DNA of 64,000 bases from Alkalitalea saponilacus (GTDB taxonomy: Bacteria > Bacteroidota > Bacteroidia > Bacteroidales > Marinilabiliaceae), in assembly GCF_900168165.1 (NCBI RefSeq), contig NZ_FUYV01000006.1, positions 62,001-126,000 of the forward strand, in the 5' to 3' direction. The stretch's first letter is position 1. Every line of letters begins with the position of its first letter. Position numbers and translations under genes: made by a program. Below, piece after piece: positions 29,682 through 37,627 of this stretch. The notes below the pieces were generated by a model. The model saw only the letters and a list, made by a program, of their open reading frames with translations, was not told where the DNA came from and did not search any database.

Positions 29682-32288
29682 ATGAGAACGTACAAACAGT
29701 TATTTGGTTTGATTTTTTTCGGTATATTTATTCTTTTGACCGAAAATGTGATGTCGCAGAAACAGATGGAGCACCTTAACAGAGGGTTGGTGGCCATTCG
29801 TGAGGGAGATGGATATTTTTTAAAATGGCGTTTATTAGGAAACGAACCATACAACACTAAATTCAATATATACAGAGGGGGTGAAAGAATAAATGAAGAA
29901 CCGGTAAGCACTGTTACCTCCTTTTTGGATGAAACTGCACCACTTAATTCTGTGTATCGTGTACGTGCTGTTATTGACGAAAGAGAAATGGTAGGCAGCA
30001 GGCCTGCACGAATAATTAATAACAGGGAAGGCTCTGCCGGATATTTTGATATCCCCTTAAACCGTCCTCCTGCAGGAGTGAGAGGTGGTGTATATACTCC
30101 CAATGATGCCAGTGTTGCAGATTTAACTGGAGATGGAGAGTATGAGATTATTCTAAAATGGGATCCGTCCAATTCAAAAGATAACTCTCAAGGTGGACAT
30201 ACTGATAATGTTCTATTGGATGCTTATACCATGGATGGAGTTTTTATGTGGAGGATAGATCTGGGACAAAACATCAGAGCCGGAGCTCATTATACTCAGT
30301 TTCTTGTGTATGACTTTGATGGTAATGGTCGAGCCGAGATCATGGTTAAAACGGCTCCCGGAACTAAAGATGGATTGGGCAATTATATCAATAAAGGACC
30401 TGCTGTTAACGCACAACACGAAATTGATTATAGTAACGACTGGGGTTGGATTCTTAGCGGACCGGAGTATATCACTGTTTTTGATGGTTTAACAGGAGAA
30501 GAGTTGGCTACTGACAACTATTGGCCTTTACGAGGAAGTGTAGCATCTTGGGGAGATAATTATGGTAATCGTGTCGATCGTTTTAATGCTGCGGTGGCAT
30601 ACGTGGACGGGGAGAGACCCTCAGGAGTATTTCAACGCGGTTATTATACCCGGATGACTTTTGCTGCGTGGGATTGGCGAAATGGACGTTTAACCCGCAA
30701 ATGGACATTTGACTCAAATACAGCCGGCAATAGCGCATATTTTGGACAAGGAAATCATTCAATTCATATCATTGATGCAAATGGCGATGGACGTCATGAT
30801 ATCGTGACGGGGGCCGCTACGATTGCTTCAGATGGAACAGGCATGCACGCCACAGGGCGTGGTCATGGTGATGCCACACATGTAACTTACATGATTAAAG
30901 ATGATCCACGACCACTTATTTTTATGCCATATGAGAGTGGAGGACACGGCGTATCTCTGCGTTACGCAGATGATGGAGAGTTAATTTTTAATCACAGACA
31001 GGCCGGCGATATTGGTCGCGGAGTGGGAGCAGAAATTGACCCTCAGCGTCCCGGGTTTCATTTCTGGGCTTCCGGTGGTCTGGGGCTTTATGACACCAGA
31101 GGGGTTAAAGTGGGGAATGTACCTAATTCTATTAATCATATCATTTGGTGGGATGGAGAGCTTAGTAGGGAGCTTCTTAACTCGAATAGAATTGACCGAT
31201 GGAGCATTGCAAACAATTCATCAACCCGGTTGCTAACTGCCAATGGAGCAAGTTCAATAAATGGGACAAAAGCCAATCCTGTTTTACAGGCTGATTTGTT
31301 TGGAGACTGGCGCGAAGAAGTTATTTTCAGACGCGATGACAACAATGCTCTCAGGGTTTACACCACAACAATTCCAACAACGCATAAATTATACACATTT
31401 ATGCACGATCCCATATACCGGGTAGCAATTTCATGGCAGAATTCGTCCTATAATCAACCTCCTCATCCCGGATTTTATGTTGCAACAGATATGGACTTTC
31501 CTCCACCAACGCCGGACATAGCTCTTGTAAGTGGAGTTAATAGAGGAAGTGGAAAAGTAATTAAAAATCTCATTGTACAAGATATTCCAAATGCTGAAAT
31601 CTGGGAGTTAATGGAGGGTTTGTCTGAGAGTGATGCCATTTATGGCGATTTTAATTTTTATGTTAATCCGCTACCAGAATTTCTTGCAGGGGCTGAGTGG
31701 ATTCGCACGGCCAATGCATCCCGAAGACTGTCAACTAGAGATGTTATTGCTCAATTTGAAGTTGAGCACGATGCCATTGTTCATGTTTTACACACACAGA
31801 GAGTATCCAATAAACCAGATTGGTTGTCAGAATATGATAAAGCTGGTGAAATTGCTGTCGTAAATATTTCTGGTGCATCAACTTTAATGGACTTGTACAG
31901 TAAGGAGGTGCAAGCAGGAGAGTCTGTATCTCTTGGAATAAATTCTATCGATGGTGCTGCAAATGCATTTATGTATATGGTGGCGGTAGAATCTGATGTA
32001 ATTTCCAATATTAATTACATCAAACCTGAAAGAGCCTCATTGAGCGTTTATCCCAATCCTTTTAATAATTCAGCTACAATTGAGTTTAAACAGGAAGTTC
32101 AGGCTCCAGTAAGACTGGAACTGTATGATATTAATGGGCGTTTGGTAAGAGTGCTGATGCAAGGCTCTCATTTCAGCGGGTCTCGCACCATAACGTTTGA
32201 GAGGGATGGTCTTGCAGCAGGAGTATATATTCTTCAGTTAGTTTCAGACAATCAAATGTTTCAGGAAAAGATTATTATTATGAATTAG
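29682..32288 (+). CDS. Rhamnogalacturonan lyase, PL11 (second), T9SS-exported
   Basis: 868 residues. After the signal peptide (ending near VMSQ) residues about 25-615 form a PL11 domain closely similar to the preceding gene (MEHLNRGLVAIREGDGYFLKWRLLGNEP, VADLTGDGEYEIIL, VYDFDGNGRAEIMVKTAPG, YESGGHGVSL, DLFGDWREEV). Residues about 616-790 add a beta-rich module absent from the first paralogue (NLIVQDIPNAEIWELMEG, VIAQFEVEHDAIVHVLHTQ). The C-terminus is a T9SS sorting domain (LSVYPNPFNNSATIEF, LELYDINGRLV, GVYILQLVSDNQMFQEKIIIMN). The pair suggests one periplasmic and one surface or secreted lyase made from a tandem duplication. It lies 58 bp before a GH28 gene. Confidence 0.93.
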   Translation: MRTYKQLFGLIFFGIFILLTENVMSQKQMEHLNRGLVAIREGDGYFLKWRLLGNEPYNTKFNIYRGGERINEEPVSTVTSFLDETAPLNSVYRVRAVIDEREMVGSRPARIINNREGSAGYFDIPLNRPPAGVRGGVYTPNDASVADLTGDGEYEIILKWDPSNSKDNSQGGHTDNVLLDAYTMDGVFMWRIDLGQNIRAGAHYTQFLVYDFDGNGRAEIMVKTAPGTKDGLGNYINKGPAVNAQHEIDYSNDWGWILSGPEYITVFDGLTGEELATDNYWPLRGSVASWGDNYGNRVDRFNAAVAYVDGERPSGVFQRGYYTRMTFAAWDWRNGRLTRKWTFDSNTAGNSAYFGQGNHSIHIIDANGDGRHDIVTGAATIASDGTGMHATGRGHGDATHVTYMIKDDPRPLIFMPYESGGHGVSLRYADDGELIFNHRQAGDIGRGVGAEIDPQRPGFHFWASGGLGLYDTRGVKVGNVPNSINHIIWWDGELSRELLNSNRIDRWSIANNSSTRLLTANGASSINGTKANPVLQADLFGDWREEVIFRRDDNNALRVYTTTIPTTHKLYTFMHDPIYRVAISWQNSSYNQPPHPGFYVATDMDFPPPTPDIALVSGVNRGSGKVIKNLIVQDIPNAEIWELMEGLSESDAIYGDFNFYVNPLPEFLAGAEWIRTANASRRLSTRDVIAQFEVEHDAIVHVLHTQRVSNKPDWLSEYDKAGEIAVVNISGASTLMDLYSKEVQAGESVSLGINSIDGAANAFMYMVAVESDVISNINYIKPERASLSVYPNPFNNSATIEFKQEVQAPVRLELYDINGRLVRVLMQGSHFSGSRTITFERDGLAAGVYILQLVSDNQMFQEKIIIMN

Positions 32289-32346
32289 GGATGTTGGATT
32301 TTAGATTGTTTAAATGGATGAATTGAAATCAATTAAATATATAAAT

Positions 32347-33714
32347 ATGGTAAGAAAAATTCTATTTTTAGTGATGACTCTTATACCGGTGATGCTTTTT
32401 TCCGGAGAGTATAACAAAGATAAAACTGTTGATCTTTTCCCGGATGGAACTCCAATTCCAGAATGGTTTCGCATTATTGAACCAACAGATATCAATAAAC
32501 TTGGGAAACATTATAGAGTTACTGATTATGGTGTAAAAAATGATAGTACTATTTTGCAAACAGAGCAAATTCAGGCAGTCATTGATAAAGCTTATGAAGC
32601 AGGTGGCGGGGTTGTTATAATTCCTCCAGGCACTTTTTTAAGTAGTTCTATCTTTTTTAAGCAGGGAACTCATTTGCACCTGGAAGAAGGTGCAATGCTC
32701 AAAGGCAGCGATGATATTAGTGATTTTCCAATTATGATGACACGTATTGAAGGAGAATGGCGGAAATATTTTCCTGCGCTGGTTAATGCTGATGGGCTTG
32801 ATGGCTTTACCATATCCGGTAAAGGAACTATTGATGGAAACGGAATGCGCTATTGGAAGGCCTTTTGGTTGCGTAGGGCGTTTAACCCGGATTGCACCAA
32901 CCTGGACGAAATGCGCCCGCGATTATTGTTTGTTTCAAATAGTCGAAATGTCCAGATTTCCGGAATTACTCTTCAAAACTCTCCGTTTTGGACCACCCAT
33001 TTTTACAAATGTGAGTATGTGAAGTTGTTGGATTTGTACATATACTCACCTTACGAGCCCGTGAAAGCTCCAAGTACAGATGCCATTGATCTGGATGTTG
33101 TCAGAAATGTATTGATTAAAAACTGTTACATGTCGGTTAATGATGATGCGGTGGCATTAAAAGGAGGTAAAGGCCCCAATGCCGATCAGATGGAGGAGAA
33201 CGGAGGCAATTACAACATCATCATTGAGGACTGTACGTTTGGATTTTGTCATGGTGCTTTAACTTTCGGAAGTGAATCAATTCACAATAGAAATATTATT
33301 ATGCGCCGGATTCAGGTGAATCATGCTCAGCGCTTGTTGTGGTTAAAGATGCGTCCTGATACACCTCAAAATTATGAATACGTTCTGGTGGAAGACATCG
33401 AAGGTAGTCATGTTGGGAATTTCCTTTATGTGCGTCCCTGGACACAGTTTTATAATCTTCAGGGAGAGCAAGAGATGAGAATGTCCTATGCCAGCAACAT
33501 CACCATGCGAAACATCAATATGGATTGTGATGTTTTATTTATGGTTGAGATAGAAGACCCGTGGGGGACGGTCGAAAGATTTGATTTTGAACTGAGCGAT
33601 TTTACATTTGAAAACCTTGACATTGAAGCTCGTAAAGACGCCCGAATTAATAAAGATCTTGTAGATAATCTGCGCCTTATTAATGTTGTTGTTAATGGTG
33701 AAAAAGTAGAGTAA
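32347..33714 (+). CDS. GH28 polygalacturonase/rhamnogalacturonan hydrolase-type enzyme (first)
   Basis: From ATG 32347 the product has 455 residues and a signal peptide (MVRKILFLVMTLIPVMLFS); the frame also opens 33 bp upstream. It is a right-handed beta-helix of GH28: GVKNDSTILQTEQIQAVIDKA, LHLEEGAMLKGSDD, GKGTIDGNG, then the active-site series PSTDAIDLD (about 242), VNDDAVALK (about 264) and FCHGALTFGSE. The last carries the conserved Gly-His-Gly-like site as CHG. GH28 members in RG-I loci hydrolyse galacturonic acid linkages in the backbone or unsaturated oligosaccharide ends. No T9SS or lipobox is present, which suggests the periplasm. It probably shares a transcript with the PL11 genes. 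Confidence 0.88.
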   Translation: MVRKILFLVMTLIPVMLFSGEYNKDKTVDLFPDGTPIPEWFRIIEPTDINKLGKHYRVTDYGVKNDSTILQTEQIQAVIDKAYEAGGGVVIIPPGTFLSSSIFFKQGTHLHLEEGAMLKGSDDISDFPIMMTRIEGEWRKYFPALVNADGLDGFTISGKGTIDGNGMRYWKAFWLRRAFNPDCTNLDEMRPRLLFVSNSRNVQISGITLQNSPFWTTHFYKCEYVKLLDLYIYSPYEPVKAPSTDAIDLDVVRNVLIKNCYMSVNDDAVALKGGKGPNADQMEENGGNYNIIIEDCTFGFCHGALTFGSESIHNRNIIMRRIQVNHAQRLLWLKMRPDTPQNYEYVLVEDIEGSHVGNFLYVRPWTQFYNLQGEQEMRMSYASNITMRNINMDCDVLFMVEIEDPWGTVERFDFELSDFTFENLDIEARKDARINKDLVDNLRLINVVVNGEKVE

Positions 33715-33719
33715 ACCAT

Positions 33720-33752
33720 AGATTCAGAGGCGGCGAAGCCGCCTCTGAATCT
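33720..33752. terminator. GC-rich hairpin after the GH28 gene
   Basis: A perfect 15-bp stem (AGATTCAGAGGCGGC and complement) with a GAA loop starts 5 bp after the stop codon. No T tract follows, so it may be a terminator, a transcript-stabilising hairpin or a dispersed repeat. Confidence 0.6.
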
Positions 33753-33776
33753 CAACCCCACTCCCAATAATAATAG

Positions 33777-33805
33777 TTGTCATTCCAAACGGAGTGAGGA
33801 ATCTT
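33777..33805. repeat. Short dispersed repeat at the left edge of the Rhs island
   Basis: The sequence TTGTCATTCCAAACGGAG, continuing TGAGGAATCTT, resembles an intergenic repeat familiar from Bacteroidota genomes. Only one copy was noticed in this window, so its repeat status here is from general knowledge. Confidence 0.4.
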
Positions 33806-33958
33806 TGTTCGTGTTCTTTAGAATGCAACTATTGTTAAATTAGTGCAGTCTGTAAAATATTATTTTACAAACTATTTACTACGATGGTCAACTACCCACA
33901 ATAGACTCTGTTCTCAATTTTTTTATCTCAAAAATAGTTCAGGACTTCTTTTAACAAA

Positions 33959-35317
33959 ATGAATTTCAATAAAATGAAATCCATTACCCAAGGTAATAAA
34001 TCCCATCACCTGACTTATGGAACCAACCAACAGCGCATCAAAGGCACGTTTGCAACCTCAGGTAATACCACCCTCACCAAATATTACCTTGGCAATTACG
34101 AAGAAGAAGTTTCTCCCGATGGTTCTGTCCGAAAACTTCACTATATTTACGGAGGCAACGGCCTGGCTGCCATCATGGATTACTCCAATGGTCAGGAAAA
34201 ACTTTACTATACCTATTCCGATTACCAGGGCAACCTGTTGGCAGTGGCCAACGAAGCCGGGCAGGTAGTAGAGCGCTACGCTTACGACCCGTGGGGCGCA
34301 CGCCGCAACCCGAGCGACTGGTCACAACCCGATACTCGCGCCAACCTGCTGTTCTCACGTGGCTACACCATGCACGAGCACCTGGACGATTTCGGCCTCA
34401 TTAACATGAACGGGAGAATGTACGATCCCCTCATGGCTCAATTCCTAAGTCCCGATCCGTTTATTCAGGCTCCGGGGAATTGGTTTAATTATAATCGGTA
34501 TGGGTATTGTTTGAATAATCCGTTGATATATAATGACCCAAGTGGTTATATTTTTAAGAAATTTGGCAGGTGGGTAAAAAAACAGTGGTATGATGCATGG
34601 GACGGGCTAGATCAGTTTGCCAGGTGGGCTGATAAAAAAGGTATTCCTTCCGGGGGAGTTGGAATTGGAGTTCAAGGTGGTAGCGGATATGGGTATGCTC
34701 ATGTTGGAGGAGCAACTGTTTATGACTCTCGAAATAATAACCAGTTTGACGCAGGAGTTAATGCAGTAAAAGCTGTTGATGATGTAAGATATTTGCAGGG
34801 ATTTGCCGCAAACGGAGGGGGTGCAATAGAATCATCAAGTAGGGGATTAGAATTTGGGAGCAAAATTTTTGAATTTTGGGCTTTAAATGCATATGCTCGA
34901 CAGTCTGACAACTGGCTTTATGCTGAAAAATTCTATGGCTCTGTTGAAACTGGTGGGAGCTCCGGCAACCCCAAATTACTCAAATTATCAAAAGTTGGTG
35001 CCAGAGTTAATACAGGTGCGAGCATAGTTACAACGGGTTTCGCATATGGGGAGATGGTTTTTGGTGAGCCGCAACCTATAACTTATGTTGATGCTAGCGT
35101 TGGAACAGTTGGATTGGTATCTGTTGTGACCTCTAAACTTAGTGGAGTTAGTATCCCCGGTGTTGGTATGGGGGTGACTTATTATGGTACTGCCAGATTG
35201 GGTTGGGATGTTGGAGCTTCATTTGCCCCAAAATATGGTTTGATAAATGGCTACTATTGGGAGCGGAACAGGCATCTAAGACCTCGCAGATCAATTTTGC
35301 AAGACATCAACTTTTAA
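33959..35317 (+). CDS. Orphan Rhs-core C-terminal fragment with variable tail, putative toxin
   Basis: 452 residues. The N-terminal 197 are RHS-repeat core: HLTYGTNQQRIKG, GNGLAAIMDYSNGQ, YTYSDYQGNLLAVANEAGQVVERYAYDPWG, the RHS-associated core signature GRMYDPLMAQFLSPDPF (about 152-168) and a DPSGY boundary (193-197). The large N-terminal shell of an Rhs protein is missing, so this is an orphan tail rather than a full Rhs gene. After the boundary the tail (198-452) is Gly/Ala-rich and hydrophobic (GGVGIGVQGGSGYGYAHVGG, VGTVGLVSVVTSKLSGVSIPGVGMG), and the DNA changes from GC-rich to AT-rich, a common Rhs pattern. A membrane-active toxin is possible, supported only by the small membrane protein next door. 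Confidence 0.7.
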   Translation: MNFNKMKSITQGNKSHHLTYGTNQQRIKGTFATSGNTTLTKYYLGNYEEEVSPDGSVRKLHYIYGGNGLAAIMDYSNGQEKLYYTYSDYQGNLLAVANEAGQVVERYAYDPWGARRNPSDWSQPDTRANLLFSRGYTMHEHLDDFGLINMNGRMYDPLMAQFLSPDPFIQAPGNWFNYNRYGYCLNNPLIYNDPSGYIFKKFGRWVKKQWYDAWDGLDQFARWADKKGIPSGGVGIGVQGGSGYGYAHVGGATVYDSRNNNQFDAGVNAVKAVDDVRYLQGFAANGGGAIESSSRGLEFGSKIFEFWALNAYARQSDNWLYAEKFYGSVETGGSSGNPKLLKLSKVGARVNTGASIVTTGFAYGEMVFGEPQPITYVDASVGTVGLVSVVTSKLSGVSIPGVGMGVTYYGTARLGWDVGASFAPKYGLINGYYWERNRHLRPRRSILQDINF

Positions 35318-35355
35318 CTCAGTAAAAAGTAAGATTTATTTCTAAAGTGTTAATT

Positions 35356-35772
35356 ATGCAAAATTTATACTTTTTAATTTGGTCAGAAGCAATTCAACGT
35401 TTTTGGAAGCACTCTTCCCATACAGAATGGAAATGGTCAGTTTTTACATTTGTAACATGGATGAATGCATTAAATTTATATATTATCGTCTTGTGGTTAG
35501 AATATTTTGATATCTATACCATACCAAAATTACACGTAAACATTTTTCCTGGAGAATTATTGGATCGATTTACTCGTTTTGCTATTACTTTTGCTGGTCC
35601 CTTTGCAGTGATTAATTACTTCTTGATTTTTTTCAGGAATCGATACGAAAAGATCGTTGAACGGTACAAAGTGATAAAAAAAAACTATTTCATAATATAC
35701 TCAGTATCCATGATTGTTGGCGCCCTACTGAGCACATATTTGTATGGAATATTAACCTATTATGGAAGTTAG
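35356..35772 (+). CDS. Small multi-pass membrane protein, candidate immunity protein for the Rhs tail
   Basis: About 138 residues from ATG 35356; a GTG nine bases upstream is less likely. Three or four hydrophobic segments are visible (FTFVTWMNALNLYIIVLWLEYF, RFAITFAGPFAVINYFLIFF, YFIIYSVSMIVGALLSTYLYGI), with a basic FRNRYEKIVERYKVIKKNY loop. It starts 38 bp after the Rhs tail on the same strand, the usual place for an immunity gene. No named family is recognised. Membrane immunity proteins are typical for membrane-targeting toxins, so the pairing is plausible but inferred. Confidence 0.55.
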   Translation: MQNLYFLIWSEAIQRFWKHSSHTEWKWSVFTFVTWMNALNLYIIVLWLEYFDIYTIPKLHVNIFPGELLDRFTRFAITFAGPFAVINYFLIFFRNRYEKIVERYKVIKKNYFIIYSVSMIVGALLSTYLYGILTYYGS

Positions 35773-35794
35773 TATTGCATAGAGGGTATTTGAC

Positions 35795-35898
35795 CAAGCA
35801 AAGCGACAGAGCCGAGCGGTAACTCGTCCCTTTATATTCACTGCTAACAAAGCTTTCACTTGTGGCATAGAAAGAAATCTTACAATAAAACAGAATGC
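35795..35898. repeat. 104-bp dispersed repeat, copy 1
   Basis: This 104-bp stretch recurs ungapped at 36577-36680 with nine differences (about 91% identity). It begins CAAGCAAAGCGACAGAGCCG and ends CAGAATGC. The two copies bracket the second small membrane gene. Both contain chance frames, but no gene is supported. Confidence 0.8.
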
Positions 35899-36047
35899 TC
35901 CCCGTTGGAGCGAGTTTGTAACTCGTTCTGCCGTTGGTACATTGCCCATAGTAGGGACGGGATTGACCGCTGGTTGGGAAAGCGGAAGATTAATCTGTAG
36001 CACACGAGGATACCAAAGTTTTAAATACAATTTTTGGAGGAGTTTCT

Positions 36048-36128
36048 ATGAGTGGAGAATGGGAGTTTCTATCGAGTCTCATCCTATTTATTGGGATCAC
36101 TTTCACCGTCTTTATAAACCATAAATGA
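36048..36128 (+). CDS. Possible 26-residue membrane peptide, overlapping the next gene
   Basis: ATG 36048 is preceded by a strong GGAGGAG ribosome-binding sequence six bases upstream, which is unusual in this AT-rich window. It encodes a short polar start (MSGEWEF) followed by one hydrophobic segment (LSSLILFIGITFTVFI), and its TGA overlaps the next gene's ATG at 36125 as ATGA. This could be a real small protein, translationally coupled, or the remnant start of a longer membrane protein. Confidence 0.3.
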   Translation: MSGEWEFLSSLILFIGITFTVFINHK

Positions 36129-36535
36129 TTTCTGTGATGTTTAGTTTTTATCGTTACATTTTTTGTAAGTCTTATCATTTTTGTATAAACGTATTTCAAG
36201 AAGATGAGTTTCCGTTTTATTGGGCTACAACAAGTGTTGTGTTTCTTGTCTTTGCTAATATTGTAAGTGTTATTGGTTTTGCTCAATATTACTTATTACA
36301 AGATGGTTACAATAGCTTTTCTTACATTTATAAATATGCGTTTATCTTATTAATGATACTAGCTAATATTTATATGTACTTCAAAAAAAGATATTTACAC
36401 CATATCAATTATTGCAATGAAATATCACCCAAACGCTCAAAATTTTACCGCATTCTTAGTATTATATATTATGTGGTTACTTTTTATGCGTTCTTCAAAA
36501 GTGCCGACATGTTAAGGGGTTTAAATATTCCGTAA
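36125..36535 (+). CDS. Second small multi-pass membrane protein in the Rhs island
   Basis: 136 residues with about three or four transmembrane segments (YWATTSVVFLVFANIVSVIGF, YAFILLMILANIYMYF, ILSIIYYVVTFYAFF) and a basic YFKKRYLHHINYCNE stretch. The topology and the K/R-rich RY motif after a hydrophobic helix resemble the membrane protein at 35356, so the two may be distant paralogues. It follows no recognisable toxin gene but is flanked by copies of the 104-bp repeat, as expected for a displaced Rhs tail/immunity cassette that lost its toxin. Function is not established. Confidence 0.5.
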   Translation: MISVMFSFYRYIFCKSYHFCINVFQEDEFPFYWATTSVVFLVFANIVSVIGFAQYYLLQDGYNSFSYIYKYAFILLMILANIYMYFKKRYLHHINYCNEISPKRSKFYRILSIIYYVVTFYAFFKSADMLRGLNIP

Positions 36536-36576
36536 CTTGTATAAATTAAGATCCCCCGCTCGGCGAAGTTTCTTTA

Positions 36577-36680
36577 CAAGCAAAGCGACAGAGCCGAGCG
36601 GTAGCTCGTTCCTTTATATTCACTGCTAACAAAGCTTCCAATCGTGGCATGGAAAGTAATCTTACAGTAATACAGAATGC
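36577..36680. repeat. 104-bp dispersed repeat, copy 2
   Basis: This is the second copy of the repeat at 35795-35898, in the same orientation, 782 bp downstream. It marks the right edge of the Rhs island. Confidence 0.8.
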
Positions 36681-36934
36681 GCTGCAAGTGCAAATTTTAA
36701 TTCGTGCTATTAGGCTTGAGGTCAAAAGTTTAGCCAAATAGAGGTTCCTAAGTTCCACTTTAACCGGATTAAAATCCGGCTTTATAAAATCAGACGTTCC
36801 TGCGGAACTTAATAAAAATACATAATTGTAATTTACTTATAATTAAGAATTTGCTATATTTTAATCCCGCCGTGCAGGACTTCGCTGCGCTCAGCATCGA
36901 GCGATCTAAAATCTATCAATCTATTCTTAGTGTA
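36681..36934. other. Intergenic region with small hairpins
   Basis: No gene was seen. It contains two short palindromes, CCGGATT/AATCCGG at 36764-36779 and a GTTCC/GGAAC hairpin near 36795, and a GC-richer patch near 36868-36905, all resembling remnants of dispersed repeats. Confidence 0.45.
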
Positions 36935-36998
36935 TCAAAAAGTTAAAGAGAATTCCCAGTTTGTGTATTGATGTTAATTTGATTGCGTAATATCTTTG
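36935..36998 (+). promoter_or_regulatory. Rhamnose-regulon operator plus promoter of rhaM (site 3 of 4)
   Basis: The left part TCAAAAAGTTAAAG begins at 36935 and the core TTTGTGTATTG lies at 36960-36970. TATCTTTG, a perfect -7 box, follows at 36991-36998 after exactly 20 bp. The expected transcription start, about 37005, rules out the upstream frame opening at 37011 as the rhaM start. Confidence 0.82.
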
Positions 36999-37085
36999 AT
37001 TTTGTAAATTGTGTTAAATAGGGACATGAGAAGAATTTCTGAATGTTTCTTTTTTGTATTGATTTTTAATAAATTAGTTGATATT

Positions 37086-37403
37086 ATGGTTAAGAGATTT
37101 GCTTTTAAGATGTTCCTTAAGCCAGGGTTCAGGGATGAATATAAAAAACGTCATGATGAAATATGGCCGGAACTGGAAGAGCTCATTCGATCAACAGGAG
37201 TATATGATTACTCTATTTTTTTAGATGAAGAGACCAATATCCTTTTTGCTGTTCAGAAACAAAAAGGTGAAGCATCGTCTCAGGATTTGGGGACAAATCC
37301 AATAGTTCAGAAGTGGTGGGCTTATATGGCAGACATTATGGAAACGAATCCTGATAACTCGCCCATCACCATACCTTTGGATGAGGTGTTTTACTTGGAC
37401 TAG
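37086..37403 (+). CDS. rhaM: L-rhamnose mutarotase
   Basis: From ATG 37086 the product has 105 residues, matching RhaM (104 in E. coli). It interconverts the alpha and beta anomers of L-rhamnose to feed the isomerase. Recognisable parts are KRFAFKMFLKPGFRDEYKKRHDEIWPEL at the N-terminus, GVYDYSIFLDEETNILFAV in the middle, and the WWAYMADIMETNPDNSP segment near the C-terminus. The frame extends 25 codons upstream, but that part would fall at the transcription start and lacks similarity. The gene heads the third regulon unit, directly right of the Rhs island. Confidence 0.92.
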   Translation: MVKRFAFKMFLKPGFRDEYKKRHDEIWPELEELIRSTGVYDYSIFLDEETNILFAVQKQKGEASSQDLGTNPIVQKWWAYMADIMETNPDNSPITIPLDEVFYLD

Positions 37404-37627
37404 TGCCAAGTCAACCAAAAGATTTCGGGTTTATCTGGTGCGTTTGGTGGTTCCCCTCGGCTTCGACTTGCGACTTCGGTGTGAGTTCAGTCGAACGCTC
37501 ATCCGAACGGGGTTAGGGGTGAGTGAGGGAGATAATTCATATTTGGCTTAACGCTAGCCTATTATCGTGGAATAATTCCGATTTCCATACAATGATATAA
37601 AGATTTTTATTATAAAAATATACTGTT

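Noticed and set aside
33720-33752. Certain rho-independent terminator
   Set aside because: The stem is perfect but no T tract follows, so it is listed with limited confidence rather than as a firm terminator.
35783-36124. Open frame through repeat copy 1 as an Rhs-type gene piece
   Set aside because: It has no good start, lies largely in the dispersed repeat and lacks recognisable domain motifs; it is kept only as repeat-derived sequence.
37011-37085. Longer rhaM starting at 37011
   Set aside because: It would begin at about the predicted transcription start, and the extra residues do not fit the 104-residue family; ATG 37086 gives 105.
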